A stretch of 64,000 nt of DNA from Roseimicrobium sp. ORNL1 (lineage in GTDB: Bacteria; Verrucomicrobiota; Verrucomicrobiia; Verrucomicrobiales; Verrucomicrobiaceae), in NCBI RefSeq assembly GCF_011044495.1, contig NZ_CP049143.1, positions 6,014,001 to 6,078,000 on the forward strand, given 5' to 3'. Below are positions 1 to 9,335 of the stretch, in pieces (position 1 is the first letter of the stretch; every line of letters begins with the position of its first letter). The notes under the pieces were generated by a model. That model ran no database searches. It saw only the letters and a program-made list of their open reading frames with translations, and was not told the DNA's origin. The position numbers were made by a program, and so were the translations under genes.

Positions 1-867
1 CCAACGGATCACGATGCCCAGAAGCGCTGGCAGGATCAAAACCGCACCTGGTGGGAGAAGAACCCCATGCGCTACGATTGGAACGAAGAGATCGGCGGCG
101 CCGAACGCGAACGTGAGTTTTTCCTCGAAATCGACCGTCGTCACTTTTCAGATGCCGCGAGGTATTCACCGCCACGGTCGAAGCCTTTCGATGAGTTGAT
201 CCCGTACGACAATCTCAAAGAGGCCGATGTGCTGGAAATCGGCGTGGGCAACGGAAGCCATGCGCAACTCATCGCGCCGCACTGCCGCTCCTACACCGGC
301 ATTGACCTCACAGAGTATGCGATTACCAGCACACGCCGGAGATTCCAGCTGTGGGATCTGAAGGGGGACATCCGCAGGATGGATGCGGAGAATCTCGAAT
401 TTCCCGATGCTTCTTTCGACTTCATCTGGACATGGGGTGTGATCCACCACTCCGCGAACACCGAAAAAATCCTGAGCGAGATGAACCGTGTGCTCCGCCC
501 GGGAGGCAAGGCCGTGGTGATGGTTTACCACAGAAGCTTCCTCTACTATTACATCTTCAATGGTTTCTTCCGGGGGGTGCTCGCCGGTGGATTTCTCAAG
601 ACTCCCTCACTGCACCGTCTCGTGCAACTCTCAACGGACGGCGCCATTGCAAGATTCTACTCCATTGAAGAATGGAAAAAACTTGTCAGCCCCTACTTCA
701 AGGTGACGAAGACCCAGATCAAGGGCCAGAAATCTGAAATCCTCCCCCTTCCACCGGGTCGGGTGAAGAATGCGATCACCAAGATCGTGCCGGACTCCCT
801 TGCCCGCCTGGTGGTGAATACATGCAAGCAGGGGTCGTTCCTCATCACGCATCTGGAGAAGATCTGA
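1..867 (+). CDS. Class I SAM-dependent methyltransferase (5' end outside window)
   Basis: The reading frame is already open at base 1. The residues encoded ahead of the internal ATG at 67 (RWQDQNRTWWEKNPMRYDW) are typical of this family's N-terminus, so the true start lies left of the window and the ATG at 67 is internal. The Rossmann motif I is VLEIGVGNGSH, followed by the acidic loop GIDLTEYAI. A motif like DASFDFIWTWGVIHH, then a LRPGGK turn, matches Methyltransf_11/UbiE-type enzymes. It probably methylates a sugar or lipid intermediate, since it heads a glycosyltransferase operon with a 33-bp gap to the next gene. The substrate cannot be told from the sequence. Confidence 0.85.
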   Translation, partial: PTDHDAQKRWQDQNRTWWEKNPMRYDWNEEIGGAEREREFFLEIDRRHFSDAARYSPPRSKPFDELIPYDNLKEADVLEIGVGNGSHAQLIAPHCRSYTGIDLTEYAITSTRRRFQLWDLKGDIRRMDAENLEFPDASFDFIWTWGVIHHSANTEKILSEMNRVLRPGGKAVVMVYHRSFLYYYIFNGFFRGVLAGGFLKTPSLHRLVQLSTDGAIARFYSIEEWKKLVSPYFKVTKTQIKGQKSEILPLPPGRVKNAITKIVPDSLARLVVNTCKQGSFLITHLEKI

Positions 868-900
868 ACCGGTAACCCTGATCAAAACCAGCCGCGGCAA

Positions 901-2046
901 ATGGGTTCTCCCGTCGTCGACATCGCCATCCTCACTCATTTTCTCTCTCCTTATCAGGCAGAGCTGTTCAATGAGATTTCGAATGCCGGGCATTTCTCCA
1001 TTCGGGTGCACTACCTGCACCGCAGCCACCACACACGGTACTGGAGCAGCTTGAACCTTTCGCATCAGGCAGTCTTCCTCCGAGAAGACACCAAGGCGCT
1101 CAGCGACGCCATGCGTGATTTCGAAACAGCACGGCTCGCCATCCTGAACTACTACAATGAGCGGATGGCTCAGAAACTGATCCACTGCCGGAGCAAGACG
1201 GGGCTGCCCTGGGTCTTCTGGGGGGAAAGACCCCGCCATCACTTCTATTATCTCGCCAGCCGCATGTATCGCCATTTGCGGTTGCGGGCCCTGCATCAGA
1301 GCAATGCTCCCATCTGGGGCATTGGACGACTCGCGGTGGACGGATACCGTCGTGAGTTCGGCCCGCGCCGCACCTACGCAAACATCCCGTACTTTTCGAA
1401 CCTCGAGCGGTTCAGCCGGAGCGCCGGCAGCGCATCGGCACGGCCCAATCGCGAGCGCACGATCCTCTATTCAGGTTCCCTCATTCCGCGCAAGGGGGTC
1501 GATCATGTGGCAGCCGCCTTTGCGCGCATCATTCGTGAAGGACTTTCAGCGAAACTGATTGTGCTCGGTTCAGGACCACTCGAGCAGATGATGCGAGAGC
1601 ACCTTGCCTCGTGCATGGACCGCGTCGAGTTCGTGGGCTTCCGGGATTGGGAGACGCTTCCAGACTTGTACGCCGTTTCGGACATTCTCTGTGTGCCATC
1701 CCGCTATGATGGGTGGGGTCTGGTGGTGCCCGAGGGTCTGGCTGCAGGTTTGCCAGTGATCAGCACGACCCAAACGGGTTCAGCCATGGAGTTCATCCAG
1801 CCTGGACACAATGGCTGGCTGGTACCGCCAGACAATGAGGATGCAGTGTACCGGGCCATGCGCCAGGCAGTCACGCTCACGGATGAGCAGTGGCGGGAAA
1901 TGTCCAGCCTCGCGGTCCGGTCGGTGGCGTCGCATACCCTCGCTCACGGTGCCCAGCGTTTCATCACCGCAGCCCTTGATGCCATCGAGTCTTGGAAGGG
2001 CTCGCCTGCACCCGGTCGCAAGTTGGCCGCGCGAGTTCTTCCATAA
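901..2046 (+). CDS. Glycosyltransferase family 4
   Basis: A 381-aa protein with GT-B architecture. The N-terminal acceptor domain begins VDIAILTHFLSPYQAELF. The C-terminal GT4 domain carries LYSGSLIPRKGVDH and the donor-binding stretch PEGLAAGLPVISTTQTG, in which Glu contacts the nucleotide sugar in this family. No signal peptide or membrane helix is evident, so it is cytoplasmic or peripheral. It should transfer a sugar from an NDP-sugar to a lipid-linked glycan with retention of configuration. It is the second gene of the polysaccharide locus, 15 bp upstream of the asparagine synthase-like gene. Donor and acceptor are unknown. Confidence 0.88.
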   Translation: MGSPVVDIAILTHFLSPYQAELFNEISNAGHFSIRVHYLHRSHHTRYWSSLNLSHQAVFLREDTKALSDAMRDFETARLAILNYYNERMAQKLIHCRSKTGLPWVFWGERPRHHFYYLASRMYRHLRLRALHQSNAPIWGIGRLAVDGYRREFGPRRTYANIPYFSNLERFSRSAGSASARPNRERTILYSGSLIPRKGVDHVAAAFARIIREGLSAKLIVLGSGPLEQMMREHLASCMDRVEFVGFRDWETLPDLYAVSDILCVPSRYDGWGLVVPEGLAAGLPVISTTQTGSAMEFIQPGHNGWLVPPDNEDAVYRAMRQAVTLTDEQWREMSSLAVRSVASHTLAHGAQRFITAALDAIESWKGSPAPGRKLAARVLP

Positions 2047-2061
2047 CGCTCCCAGAGAGGT

Positions 2062-3858
2062 ATGTGCGGCATCGCGGGAATTCTTACCACGCAACCAGGA
2101 TCGGCGGATCTTGAGCGCGTGCTGCTCCAAACACAAAAGGAACTGCGCCATCGTGGCCCCGACGACGCGGGCTTGTGGATTCAGCCGGCGTCCATCGCTG
2201 CGTTCTCGCACAACAGGCTTTCCATTCTGGACCTCAGTTCGGCAGGGCACCAGCCCATGTCCACCCCCGACGGGGCACTGACGATCACGTTCAACGGCGA
2301 AATCTTCAATTTCCTCGAACTCCGCGCGTCGCTGGAGCGTGACGGCATCCAGTTCCAGTCCCACAGCGACACCGAAGTCATCCTGCGTCTGTATGAAAAG
2401 CATGGCAGGGACTGTGTGAAGCAGCTCCGCGGCATGTACGCATTCGCGATTTGGGACGAGCGCGACCGTTCCTGCTTCATCGCCCGCGACCCCTTTGGCA
2501 TCAAGCCCCTCTACTTCGCACAGTCGGCGGGTACATTCATCTTTGCTTCGGAACTGCGTCCCTTGTTAAGCAGCGGCCTCGTGCCCAGACACATCGACTC
2601 CGCGGCACTGGCCCGGTATTTTCTCACTGGCTCCATGCCTGAGCCGCACACCGCAGTCGATGCGATCAAACTGCTCGAAGCCGGCACGACCTTGATCTGG
2701 AAAGACGGTCAAGTGCAGCAACACCGCTGGTGGAATTTCCACTTTGCATCCGGCGAGTCCAGCATCACGCGCGAAGAAGCCATCCGCACCACACGCGCGG
2801 CGCTGGTCGATAGTGTCGAGCATCATTTCGTGAGCGACGTCCCCGTCGGCGTGTTCCTCAGCGGGGGCATCGACTCCACGGCTCTCCTTGCTCTGGCCCA
2901 TGCCAGTGGTCGCCGGAACATCCAGACCTTTTCCATCGGCGTCGATGATTCGTCCCGGGATGAAAGCCGCATGGCTCGCCGCACTGCGGAACATTTCGGC
3001 ACCAGACATACAGAAATGCGCCTGGATGCAGACAAGGCCCGGGAGCTGTTTCGCGAATTCCTCAATGCCGTCGACCAACCCACCATTGATGGTTTCAACA
3101 CCTTCACGGTCTCGGCGCTCGCGCGTGAGCAGGGCATCAAGGTAGTGCTGAGTGGCCTTGGCGGCGACGAGATGTTTGCCGGCTATCCCAGCTTCAATAA
3201 GTTGCCGTCTCTCGATCGAGTCTCGAAAGCACTAGGCCCATTCAAGGGCATCGCCGGCCAGGCCTTGCAAATGCTGAGTGGTCACCCCCCGCTCGTCCGG
3301 CTGGGTTCTGCGCTGTGTGACGGTGGAACCCTGCCTCAACTGTATGACGCCTTCCGCGGAATCTTCTCAAGCAGGCACGCAAGAGTACTCGCGCGTCATC
3401 TCACCGGAGAAGAACCTCCTCGCGTTCCGGACTCCTCCAGGGACGAAACGCCTGCGACGCCATCTCCACGAGATGCCGTCAGCGTTCTCGAAATGAGCCG
3501 CTACATGCGCAATCAACTCCTGAGAGACAGTGATGTGATGAGCATGGCACACGGGTTGGAGTTGCGGGTGCCCCTGTTGGACGTCTCCCTATTCCACGCC
3601 GTTTCCTCCATCCCTGCGCAATATCGTCTGGAGCAGGGAAAGCAACTGCTCCTCGCAGCCGTGCCCGAGATTCCAGACTGGATCCGCAATCGTCCCAAGG
3701 GCGGTTTCCTCTTCCCGTACGAGCAGTGGCTCGCTTCGCCAGATTGGCGTGCCCTCTTTGAGAAGGAACTGGGTGACATCCCCGTGCCTCTCACGAACTG
3801 GTACCAGCGCTGGAGCATCTTTGTCTTCAAACGCTGGCGCGCCGCCGTCGGCCTTTGA
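2062..3858 (+). CDS. asnB: Asparagine synthase (glutamine-hydrolysing), polysaccharide-locus type
   Basis: A 598-aa protein starting MCGIAG, so Cys2 is the class II glutamine amidotransferase nucleophile; a purine-rich AGAGAGG lies just upstream of the ATG. The N-terminal glutaminase domain (about 1-210) contains RHRGPDDAG and FNGEIFN. The synthetase domain carries the PP-loop SGGIDSTALLALA and LSGLGGDEMFAGYPSF. This matches AsnB-family enzymes, which occur repeatedly in exopolysaccharide and exosortase-linked gene clusters. There they may amidate a uronic acid or an amino-sugar precursor rather than make free asparagine. That role here is inference from context. Its stop overlaps a possible TTG start of the next gene. 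Confidence 0.9.
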   Translation: MCGIAGILTTQPGSADLERVLLQTQKELRHRGPDDAGLWIQPASIAAFSHNRLSILDLSSAGHQPMSTPDGALTITFNGEIFNFLELRASLERDGIQFQSHSDTEVILRLYEKHGRDCVKQLRGMYAFAIWDERDRSCFIARDPFGIKPLYFAQSAGTFIFASELRPLLSSGLVPRHIDSAALARYFLTGSMPEPHTAVDAIKLLEAGTTLIWKDGQVQQHRWWNFHFASGESSITREEAIRTTRAALVDSVEHHFVSDVPVGVFLSGGIDSTALLALAHASGRRNIQTFSIGVDDSSRDESRMARRTAEHFGTRHTEMRLDADKARELFREFLNAVDQPTIDGFNTFTVSALAREQGIKVVLSGLGGDEMFAGYPSFNKLPSLDRVSKALGPFKGIAGQALQMLSGHPPLVRLGSALCDGGTLPQLYDAFRGIFSSRHARVLARHLTGEEPPRVPDSSRDETPATPSPRDAVSVLEMSRYMRNQLLRDSDVMSMAHGLELRVPLLDVSLFHAVSSIPAQYRLEQGKQLLLAAVPEIPDWIRNRPKGGFLFPYEQWLASPDWRALFEKELGDIPVPLTNWYQRWSIFVFKRWRAAVGL

Positions 3859-5102
3859 GGTTTCCTTCGCATCATCACACGACTTCAGTGCGCGTTCTGC
3901 ACGTCATTCCCTCCCTTGATAAGCGCGACGGAGGGCCCAGCATTGCCCTTCCGCTCATGGCCCGGAGCCTGATTCGGCAGGGGGTATCCGTGGACATTGT
4001 CGCCACGCTGGATCCAGCGGAGGCCTCCGAACGAAACATCACCTTTGGCGAGCCCCTGGATCTGGGTGGATTTACGGTACGCTACTTCAAACGCCAGACG
4101 CATTTCTACAAGGCATCCATGCCCATGCTGCGATGGCTGTCGGACAACGTGGGAAACTACGACGTCGTTCACAATCACGCCGTTTTTTCTTTCGCTCCAT
4201 TGGCGGGGGCATTTTGTGCGCGTCGCGCGCGAGTCCCTTACATCATCCGCCCTCTTGGTCTTCTCAATCACTGGGGCCTGGAGAACCGCAGAAAAGTCCT
4301 GAAGAAACTGTCTCTCCGCCTCTTCGATCTTCCGGCTCTACGCCATGCTGCGGCCATCCATTTCACCAGTGACCGAGAGCAATCCGAGGCCGCCGCGCTG
4401 GCTCTGGCCACAAAAAGTGTGGTGATCCCCATCGGGATCGATGCCGAGCCTTTTGAGACTCTGCCCGGCCCGCAAAGGTTCCTGGAGAAATTTCCCGCAG
4501 CCGCCGGAAAACGGATTCTGCTCTTCATGTCCCGGATTGATCCCAAGAAGGGCATCGAACTGCTGCTTCAGGCCTTTGCAAGGACCTGTGCGAAGACGAG
4601 TGACATCATGCTCGTCGTCGTAGGCAGTGGCACCGAGACCTACGAGGCAAGCCTCAAGCACCTGGCCGCGGAGCTGAATCTCGGAAATCGTGTGCTCTGG
4701 ACTGGCTTCCTGGATGGGGAGGACAAGCTCTCCGTCCTTTCCGCAGCTGAGATTTACTTCCTGCCGTCTTATTCAGAGAACTTTGGCATCGCGCTCGTGG
4801 AGGCGATGGCGGCCGGACTTCCATGTATAGCCACATCGCATGTTGCCATCGCAGAAGATGCCGCCAAGCACGGCGCTGTGATTCAGGTTCCGAGCGAAGT
4901 GGATGCGATTGCGCAGGCAACAGATCGCCTCCTTGCGAATCCCTCTGAAGGGCAGCATCTGGCGCGACAGGCAGCGCTCTACACGCGGCAGCACCTCTCC
5001 CTTCCAGCCATGGGAAGAGCACTGAAATCTCTCTACCAAGAACTATTGAGCGAAGCCACGACCCCGGACAAAGGCATCGCAACGCTCCCGACCACTTCAT
5101 GA
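3855..5102 (+). CDS. Glycosyltransferase family 4
   Basis: A GT4 protein of up to 415 aa. The furthest start compatible with translational coupling is a TTG at 3855 that overlaps the previous stop (TTGA). A GTG at 3888, immediately before VRVLHVIPSLDK, is an equally plausible start and would give about 404 aa. Seen motifs are the DGGPSIAL glycine-rich loop, HNHAVFSF, FMSRIDPKKGIELLL at the start of the C-terminal Rossmann domain, and SENFGIALVEAMAAGLPCIA, the E-x7-E donor site. It is cytoplasmic or peripheral. It adds one sugar to the repeat unit built by this locus; which sugar is unknown. Confidence 0.86.
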   Translation: MRFPSHHHTTSVRVLHVIPSLDKRDGGPSIALPLMARSLIRQGVSVDIVATLDPAEASERNITFGEPLDLGGFTVRYFKRQTHFYKASMPMLRWLSDNVGNYDVVHNHAVFSFAPLAGAFCARRARVPYIIRPLGLLNHWGLENRRKVLKKLSLRLFDLPALRHAAAIHFTSDREQSEAAALALATKSVVIPIGIDAEPFETLPGPQRFLEKFPAAAGKRILLFMSRIDPKKGIELLLQAFARTCAKTSDIMLVVVGSGTETYEASLKHLAAELNLGNRVLWTGFLDGEDKLSVLSAAEIYFLPSYSENFGIALVEAMAAGLPCIATSHVAIAEDAAKHGAVIQVPSEVDAIAQATDRLLANPSEGQHLARQAALYTRQHLSLPAMGRALKSLYQELLSEATTPDKGIATLPTTS

Positions 5103-6361
5103 TTCTCATCATCAAATTCCTTGTATCCCTCGCATGCATTCTTCTCGTGTGGAAATGCAGATTCTTGTGGGAGAGTCCCCTTGCTTCCAGCCCTTCATTC
5201 CGACGGTACTGCCTTGCTGGTTTTGTGGTGACGCGACTCGGGACTTTCGTGGTCATCTTTTTTGTGCTGGGGATGTCTGCCCAGTCAGACATTCACTGGT
5301 ACTACAACGACGCCAAGGCTGTGGAGAAGGGGTTGTTACCTCTCAGAGACTTCCTGCCGATCTATGGGCCGTGGTTTTCAGTCGCATGTGCGGCTCTCAT
5401 CAAGGTGGTGGATTCACCCGTCTGGCTTGTTTTCATTGCGATCCTGTTTGAATTCATCTCCATCCCGCTGTGGCTGAAGGTGGGTGATGAGGTATTCAAC
5501 CCGCGCATTTCCAATCTGGGACTGCTGCTTTACACATGCTCTCCCTTGAGCCTGCTGAATGTGCCGATCACCGGACAAAACCACATCTGGTTCGCCCCGT
5601 TCATCGCAGGTGCAATGCTGCTGCTCATCCGGCAGCAGAGTTTCCTATGCGGTGCCACCATAGGCATTTCCATCCTTGCAGTTAAATTTCTGACCCTCAT
5701 CTTCATGCCGCCCTTCACTTGGGCATCGAAGAATCGCTGGGCCTGCGCAGCTGGCTTCTTCTGCGTGGTGACATCCGGGTACGGATGGTACATTTTTCAA
5801 GGTGCGGATATCACCAAGCTGACGAGCTTCCATTCGCAGCACGGTTCGTCGGGCAACTTGCCGTTCCTGCTCGGCATGGTGGGTCTGGACTTTTCCATTC
5901 CTCACTTGCGCTCCGCGGCCAATCTCGTTGGCCTCGCCACCATGAGCGGCCTGTTCCTCACAGCCATGTGGAAGAAGAGAGTCGTAACCCCTTACCAGGC
6001 GCTTATCTTTCTGCCGCTTCTGATGATCGTCGTCCTCATCATCAGTAAAAAGTCATTCGCATCCTATCTCGAATGCGCACTTTTTCCCCTGTGCTTGATT
6101 GGCGCCACATTTTCGTCGAGCAGGGAGCGCGTTCTGCTGACCGCCATTGGCGGACTCGCGGCCTGTGAGCCCAGCATCTGGTTCCGTCTTCTCGCCAATC
6201 AAGAGCTTGCCACCTTTTGGAACAGGGCGACCGCCACCATCGCCAGCCCCACCTGGGCCTACTTTGTCGTGGCACTTTTGGACGTGCTTCTGCTGTCATC
6301 CTATCTCTATCTGGCCATCCGCCTCTGGCGGCTCACTGCAGTGGACAAATTCAGCGAGTGA
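5099..6361 (+). CDS. Polytopic membrane protein, candidate GT-C glycosyltransferase
   Basis: A 420-aa protein with about ten hydrophobic segments; the start ATG overlaps the previous stop as ATGA. After the second helix there is a polar loop, SDIHWYYNDAKAVEKG then PLRDFLPIYGPWF. It resembles the first periplasmic loop of polyprenyl-phosphate-sugar-dependent GT-C enzymes (GT87-like), where acidic residues are catalytic. No further family signature is evident. It sits between cytoplasmic glycosyltransferases and a polyprenyl-phosphate sugar synthase-like gene, which fits a membrane transferase using a polyprenyl-linked sugar. A transport role cannot be excluded. Function is inferred from topology and context only. 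Confidence 0.6.
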   Translation: MILIIKFLVSLACILLVWKCRFLWESPLASSPSFRRYCLAGFVVTRLGTFVVIFFVLGMSAQSDIHWYYNDAKAVEKGLLPLRDFLPIYGPWFSVACAALIKVVDSPVWLVFIAILFEFISIPLWLKVGDEVFNPRISNLGLLLYTCSPLSLLNVPITGQNHIWFAPFIAGAMLLLIRQQSFLCGATIGISILAVKFLTLIFMPPFTWASKNRWACAAGFFCVVTSGYGWYIFQGADITKLTSFHSQHGSSGNLPFLLGMVGLDFSIPHLRSAANLVGLATMSGLFLTAMWKKRVVTPYQALIFLPLLMIVVLIISKKSFASYLECALFPLCLIGATFSSSRERVLLTAIGGLAACEPSIWFRLLANQELATFWNRATATIASPTWAYFVVALLDVLLLSSYLYLAIRLWRLTAVDKFSE

Positions 6362-6372
6362 GCTTCCCCACC

Positions 6373-7491
6373 ATGAATCCAAGACATCCATCCCCTGAAG
6401 TGTCCATAGTGATCCCCACCCTTAATGAAGCGGGGAATCTGCCCAAACTCGTGCCAGCAATTGCAACTGCGCTAGGCAGCAGGCGGTTTGAGATCATCAT
6501 CGTGGATGACAAGAGCTCCGACGGCACGCCAGGGAAGGCTCTCGAACTGGCCAATCAGTACCCTCTCCGATTGATTGAGCGGGACCGGCCCGATGGCCTC
6601 AGCGGAGCCGTATTGAAAGGCCTGGCCGAGGCGAACGGCGAGATTGCAGTCGTCATGGATGCTGACTTCCAGCATCCCCCGGAGGCCCTGCCACACGTGA
6701 TGGAGCCTCTGGAGAAAGACGAGTCTGATTTTGTAGTCGGCTCCCGGCACGTCGCTGGAGCGTCGACGGATGTCACCTGGGGCACGTTTCGAAAACTCAA
6801 CTCGACTGTAGCACGCCTGCTGGCCAGACCACTTTGTGGCAATGTTAGAGACACCATGAGTGGATTCTTCGGATTGAAGCGCCACGTTTGGAAGAGTTCA
6901 ACGAACCTGGCGCCACTTGGCTACAAGATCGGCCTGGAGTTCCTGTGCAAGAGTCCAGGCCTGCGTGTTCGTGAAATCCCCATTCATTTTGGCCTGCGTG
7001 AGGAGGGTGAGTCGAAACTTTCCTTCAGACAACAGCTCCGCTACCTCGAGCACCTTAGCCGACTGTACGACCACAAATTTCCGAGGCTCTCTCCCATCGC
7101 GAAGTTCCTGGTCACATTTGCCCTGACATGGTCGCTGGCCCTGCCACTCTTCCTGGGCCTGATTGCTCTTGGAATTCCTTCGCTGCTTTCTTTCCCAGCA
7201 GCTCTGCTCTTTAGCCACGGGATGCATACCCTTTTGCACTGGAGATATCTCAGAACGGAAGGAGTGCCGCAATCAGTCACCCACCCCTGGATTGGATTCG
7301 TGGGAATGATCATCGTAGAATTGTTTGCGGGCAATCTCACCTTCTGGTGGTTGCTCACCGAGCTTCGCACTCCCACGCCTGTAAAGATCTTCACCATTGC
7401 GACCGTTGTCACGGCAATCTGTCGGTACATGCTGCGCAAAGAGCTCCGCCACGATCTCCGCTCCCTCAAGGCAGCACTCAAGGCTCGGTAG
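6373..7491 (+). CDS. GT2 polyprenyl-phosphate glycosyltransferase with C-terminal GtrA-like membrane domain
   Basis: Start chosen at the ATG 11 bp after the previous stop, giving 372 aa; an in-frame ATG at 6217 would overlap the upstream gene by 145 bp. Residues about 12-240 form a dolichyl-phosphate mannose synthase-like GT2 domain with SIVIPTLNEAGN, IIVDDKSSDGT and VMDADFQHPPE, where DAD is the metal and donor site. The last 120 or so residues hold four hydrophobic helices and end with a basic tail (RYMLRKELRHD), as in GtrA-like domains. It should make a polyprenyl-monophosphate sugar at the inner membrane and perhaps help flip it. The likely user is the adjacent GT-C-like protein. Confidence 0.85.
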   Translation: MNPRHPSPEVSIVIPTLNEAGNLPKLVPAIATALGSRRFEIIIVDDKSSDGTPGKALELANQYPLRLIERDRPDGLSGAVLKGLAEANGEIAVVMDADFQHPPEALPHVMEPLEKDESDFVVGSRHVAGASTDVTWGTFRKLNSTVARLLARPLCGNVRDTMSGFFGLKRHVWKSSTNLAPLGYKIGLEFLCKSPGLRVREIPIHFGLREEGESKLSFRQQLRYLEHLSRLYDHKFPRLSPIAKFLVTFALTWSLALPLFLGLIALGIPSLLSFPAALLFSHGMHTLLHWRYLRTEGVPQSVTHPWIGFVGMIIVELFAGNLTFWWLLTELRTPTPVKIFTIATVVTAICRYMLRKELRHDLRSLKAALKAR

Positions 7492-7514
7492 CCCATCCTC
7501 CCCCCTTTGCATTC

Positions 7515-8402
7515 ATGACTCTCGCAGAATTTGTCTATACGGTGGTGCTTGCCCCGCGCCCTCTGAAACGGGCAGCCAACTGGTTGCTGCTGAAAATCAT
7601 CCCGAAGCGTATCAAGGTCGGGCCTGCGGAAGTCTGTCTGGATCCCGCGGATCCAGTGATTTCGGGAGCAGTGACTTTTGGCGTTTATGAAAAGGATGAG
7701 TTGAAATTCTTCCAGGAACATTGCGTCCCGGGAATGGTCGTCGTGGATATTGGAGCCAATGTTGGCATCTACACGGCGCTCGCCCTCCAGCTCACCTCGC
7801 CCAATGGCATCGTCGTAAGCGTCGAGCCCAATCCACACAGCCGTGGGTTTTTGGAGCAGACCATCGCCTGTAACCTGGATGCCTCGGATGCGAGCCGGAC
7901 ACGGAGTTACGTGTGCGATTGCGCAGCGTCAGATCGCGACGGTGATGCCACCTTGCATCTCAATCTTGGAAACAAAGGTGACAACAGGCTTTATGCCTCG
8001 TCACTCTCTTCGATGGAGATCCCCATTAAAGTCAGACCACTGGATGCCATACTCAGCGGCTTGGGAATCCACGAGGTCAATCTGGTAAAGATAGACGTGC
8101 AAGGTTGCGAGCCGATGGTCATTGCCGGTGGACTAGAGACGATTCGCCGTTCCCCTGACATGCTCATTGTCTCTGAGTTCTGGCCTGAAGGGATGAAGTC
8201 GGCAGGTCGTGACGCCAAGGAGTATTTGCATCAGTTATCCTCGCTCGGCCTTGAACTTTTCACTTTGGATGCGGGAGCCCTGAACCCACTCGCGAAAGAT
8301 GGCTTTTCCAAACTCATCGCCAGTCTCCCAAACAGGCAATACACAAATATCGTCGCGGCCAAAGGCAAGCCACTCGCCAGGATTTCGGGCACGGGATCCT
8401 GA
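7515..8402 (+). CDS. FkbM family methyltransferase
   Basis: Start taken at ATG 7515 (MTLAEFVY), 23 bp after the previous stop; an upstream in-frame ATG at 7347 lies inside the preceding gene and is rejected. The 295-aa product shows the FkbM pattern. SAM motif I is VVDIGANVGIYTALAL, with VEPNPHSRGFL at the ribose-binding acidic position. The late FkbM signature is VNLVKIDVQGCEPMVIAGG. These enzymes O-methylate sugars or polyketides, and here a glycan hydroxyl is the likely target. The N-terminal stretch (LAPRPLKRAANWLL) could associate with the membrane. Substrate unknown. Confidence 0.88.
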   Translation: MTLAEFVYTVVLAPRPLKRAANWLLLKIIPKRIKVGPAEVCLDPADPVISGAVTFGVYEKDELKFFQEHCVPGMVVVDIGANVGIYTALALQLTSPNGIVVSVEPNPHSRGFLEQTIACNLDASDASRTRSYVCDCAASDRDGDATLHLNLGNKGDNRLYASSLSSMEIPIKVRPLDAILSGLGIHEVNLVKIDVQGCEPMVIAGGLETIRRSPDMLIVSEFWPEGMKSAGRDAKEYLHQLSSLGLELFTLDAGALNPLAKDGFSKLIASLPNRQYTNIVAAKGKPLARISGTGS

Positions 8403-8461
8403 AATCGGCAGCACTCTGGCCCTTCACCCAGGACACTCAGGCTGGGCATACACAGCGCAAC

Positions 8462-9229
8462 ATGGACCTCTCCCAGATCACTCCTCTCATCATCACTTAC
8501 AATGAGGAGGCCAACATCAGCCGGGTATTAGGGAGGCTCACTTGGGCGCAAGAAATCGTGGTCATCGACAGCGGAAGCACAGACAAAACCCTGGAACTGG
8601 TGGCGGGGTTTCCGCAGGCGCGCGTCGTCACTCGAGCGTTTGACTCCTTCGCTTCCCAATGCAACTTCGGTCTGGCTCAAGTCAGCACCCCGTGGGTGCT
8701 CTCGCTGGACGCCGACTATGTTCTTGGCCAGGGATTTGAGGATGAACTCCGCGGAGTTGACGGTGAGACCTCAGGATATCGTGCTCAATTTCGATACTGC
8801 ATTTTCGGGAAGGCACTTCGTGGCACCTTATATCCCCCGAGGACAGTATTGTACCAGCGGTCCCATGCCGTTTACGAATCAGACGGACACGGGCATCGGG
8901 TCAAGATCTCCGGAAGCGTGCGTTCTTTGGCCAGCATCATCTATCACGACGATCGGAAACCGCTGAAGAGGTGGCTGGGTTCACAGATTACCTACGCCGA
9001 GCAAGAGGCGAACCATCTGCTGAACCCTCCAGAAACCGGCCTGAATTTTGCAGACCGGCTCAGGTTGCGCATCTTCGTGGCTCCAGTCCTGGTCTTTCTG
9101 TACACCTTGCTTTGGAAGCGGCTGGTGCTCGACGGGTTTGCCGGCTGGCACTACGTGTTCCAGCGCACGCTTGCCGAGTTGATGCTATCGCTCAAGATTC
9201 TGGACCAGAAGTTGCGCAGGAAGAGTTAG
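8462..9229 (+). CDS. Glycosyltransferase family 2, WaaE/KdtX-like
   Basis: A 255-aa GT2 protein. The N-terminus TPLIITYNEEANISRVL is followed by VVIDSGSTDKTLEL and the donor/metal motif SLDADYVLG. The order and spacing match the LPS core-type beta-glucosyltransferase group (WaaE/KdtX-like). The C-terminal part has amphipathic and hydrophobic segments (IFVAPVLVFLYTLLW) consistent with membrane association. It acts in the cytoplasm on a lipid-linked acceptor. It lies between the FkbM methyltransferase and a GT4 gene; the 106-bp gap after it carries a perfect hairpin. Confidence 0.86.
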   Translation: MDLSQITPLIITYNEEANISRVLGRLTWAQEIVVIDSGSTDKTLELVAGFPQARVVTRAFDSFASQCNFGLAQVSTPWVLSLDADYVLGQGFEDELRGVDGETSGYRAQFRYCIFGKALRGTLYPPRTVLYQRSHAVYESDGHGHRVKISGSVRSLASIIYHDDRKPLKRWLGSQITYAEQEANHLLNPPETGLNFADRLRLRIFVAPVLVFLYTLLWKRLVLDGFAGWHYVFQRTLAELMLSLKILDQKLRRKS

Positions 9230-9244
9230 GAAAATGTCGAGACC

Positions 9245-9269
9245 GCAATCCTCCAAGTAAGAGGATTGC
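9245..9269. other. Perfect intergenic hairpin (9-bp stem, 7-nt loop)
   Basis: GCAATCCTC at 9245-9253 pairs perfectly with GAGGATTGC at 9261-9269 across the loop CAAGTAA. It lies in the 106-bp gap between two glycosyltransferase genes of the same orientation. No U-run follows, so it is not a convincing intrinsic terminator. It could be an RNA-stability element or processing site that changes expression within the operon. That is inference. Confidence 0.4.
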
Positions 9270-9335
9270 ACCGTCGGATACGTCCAGCGATTACCGGGAA
9301 AGACCAGTTGCTGGGTCAAAAGTGATTTCGTCAGA

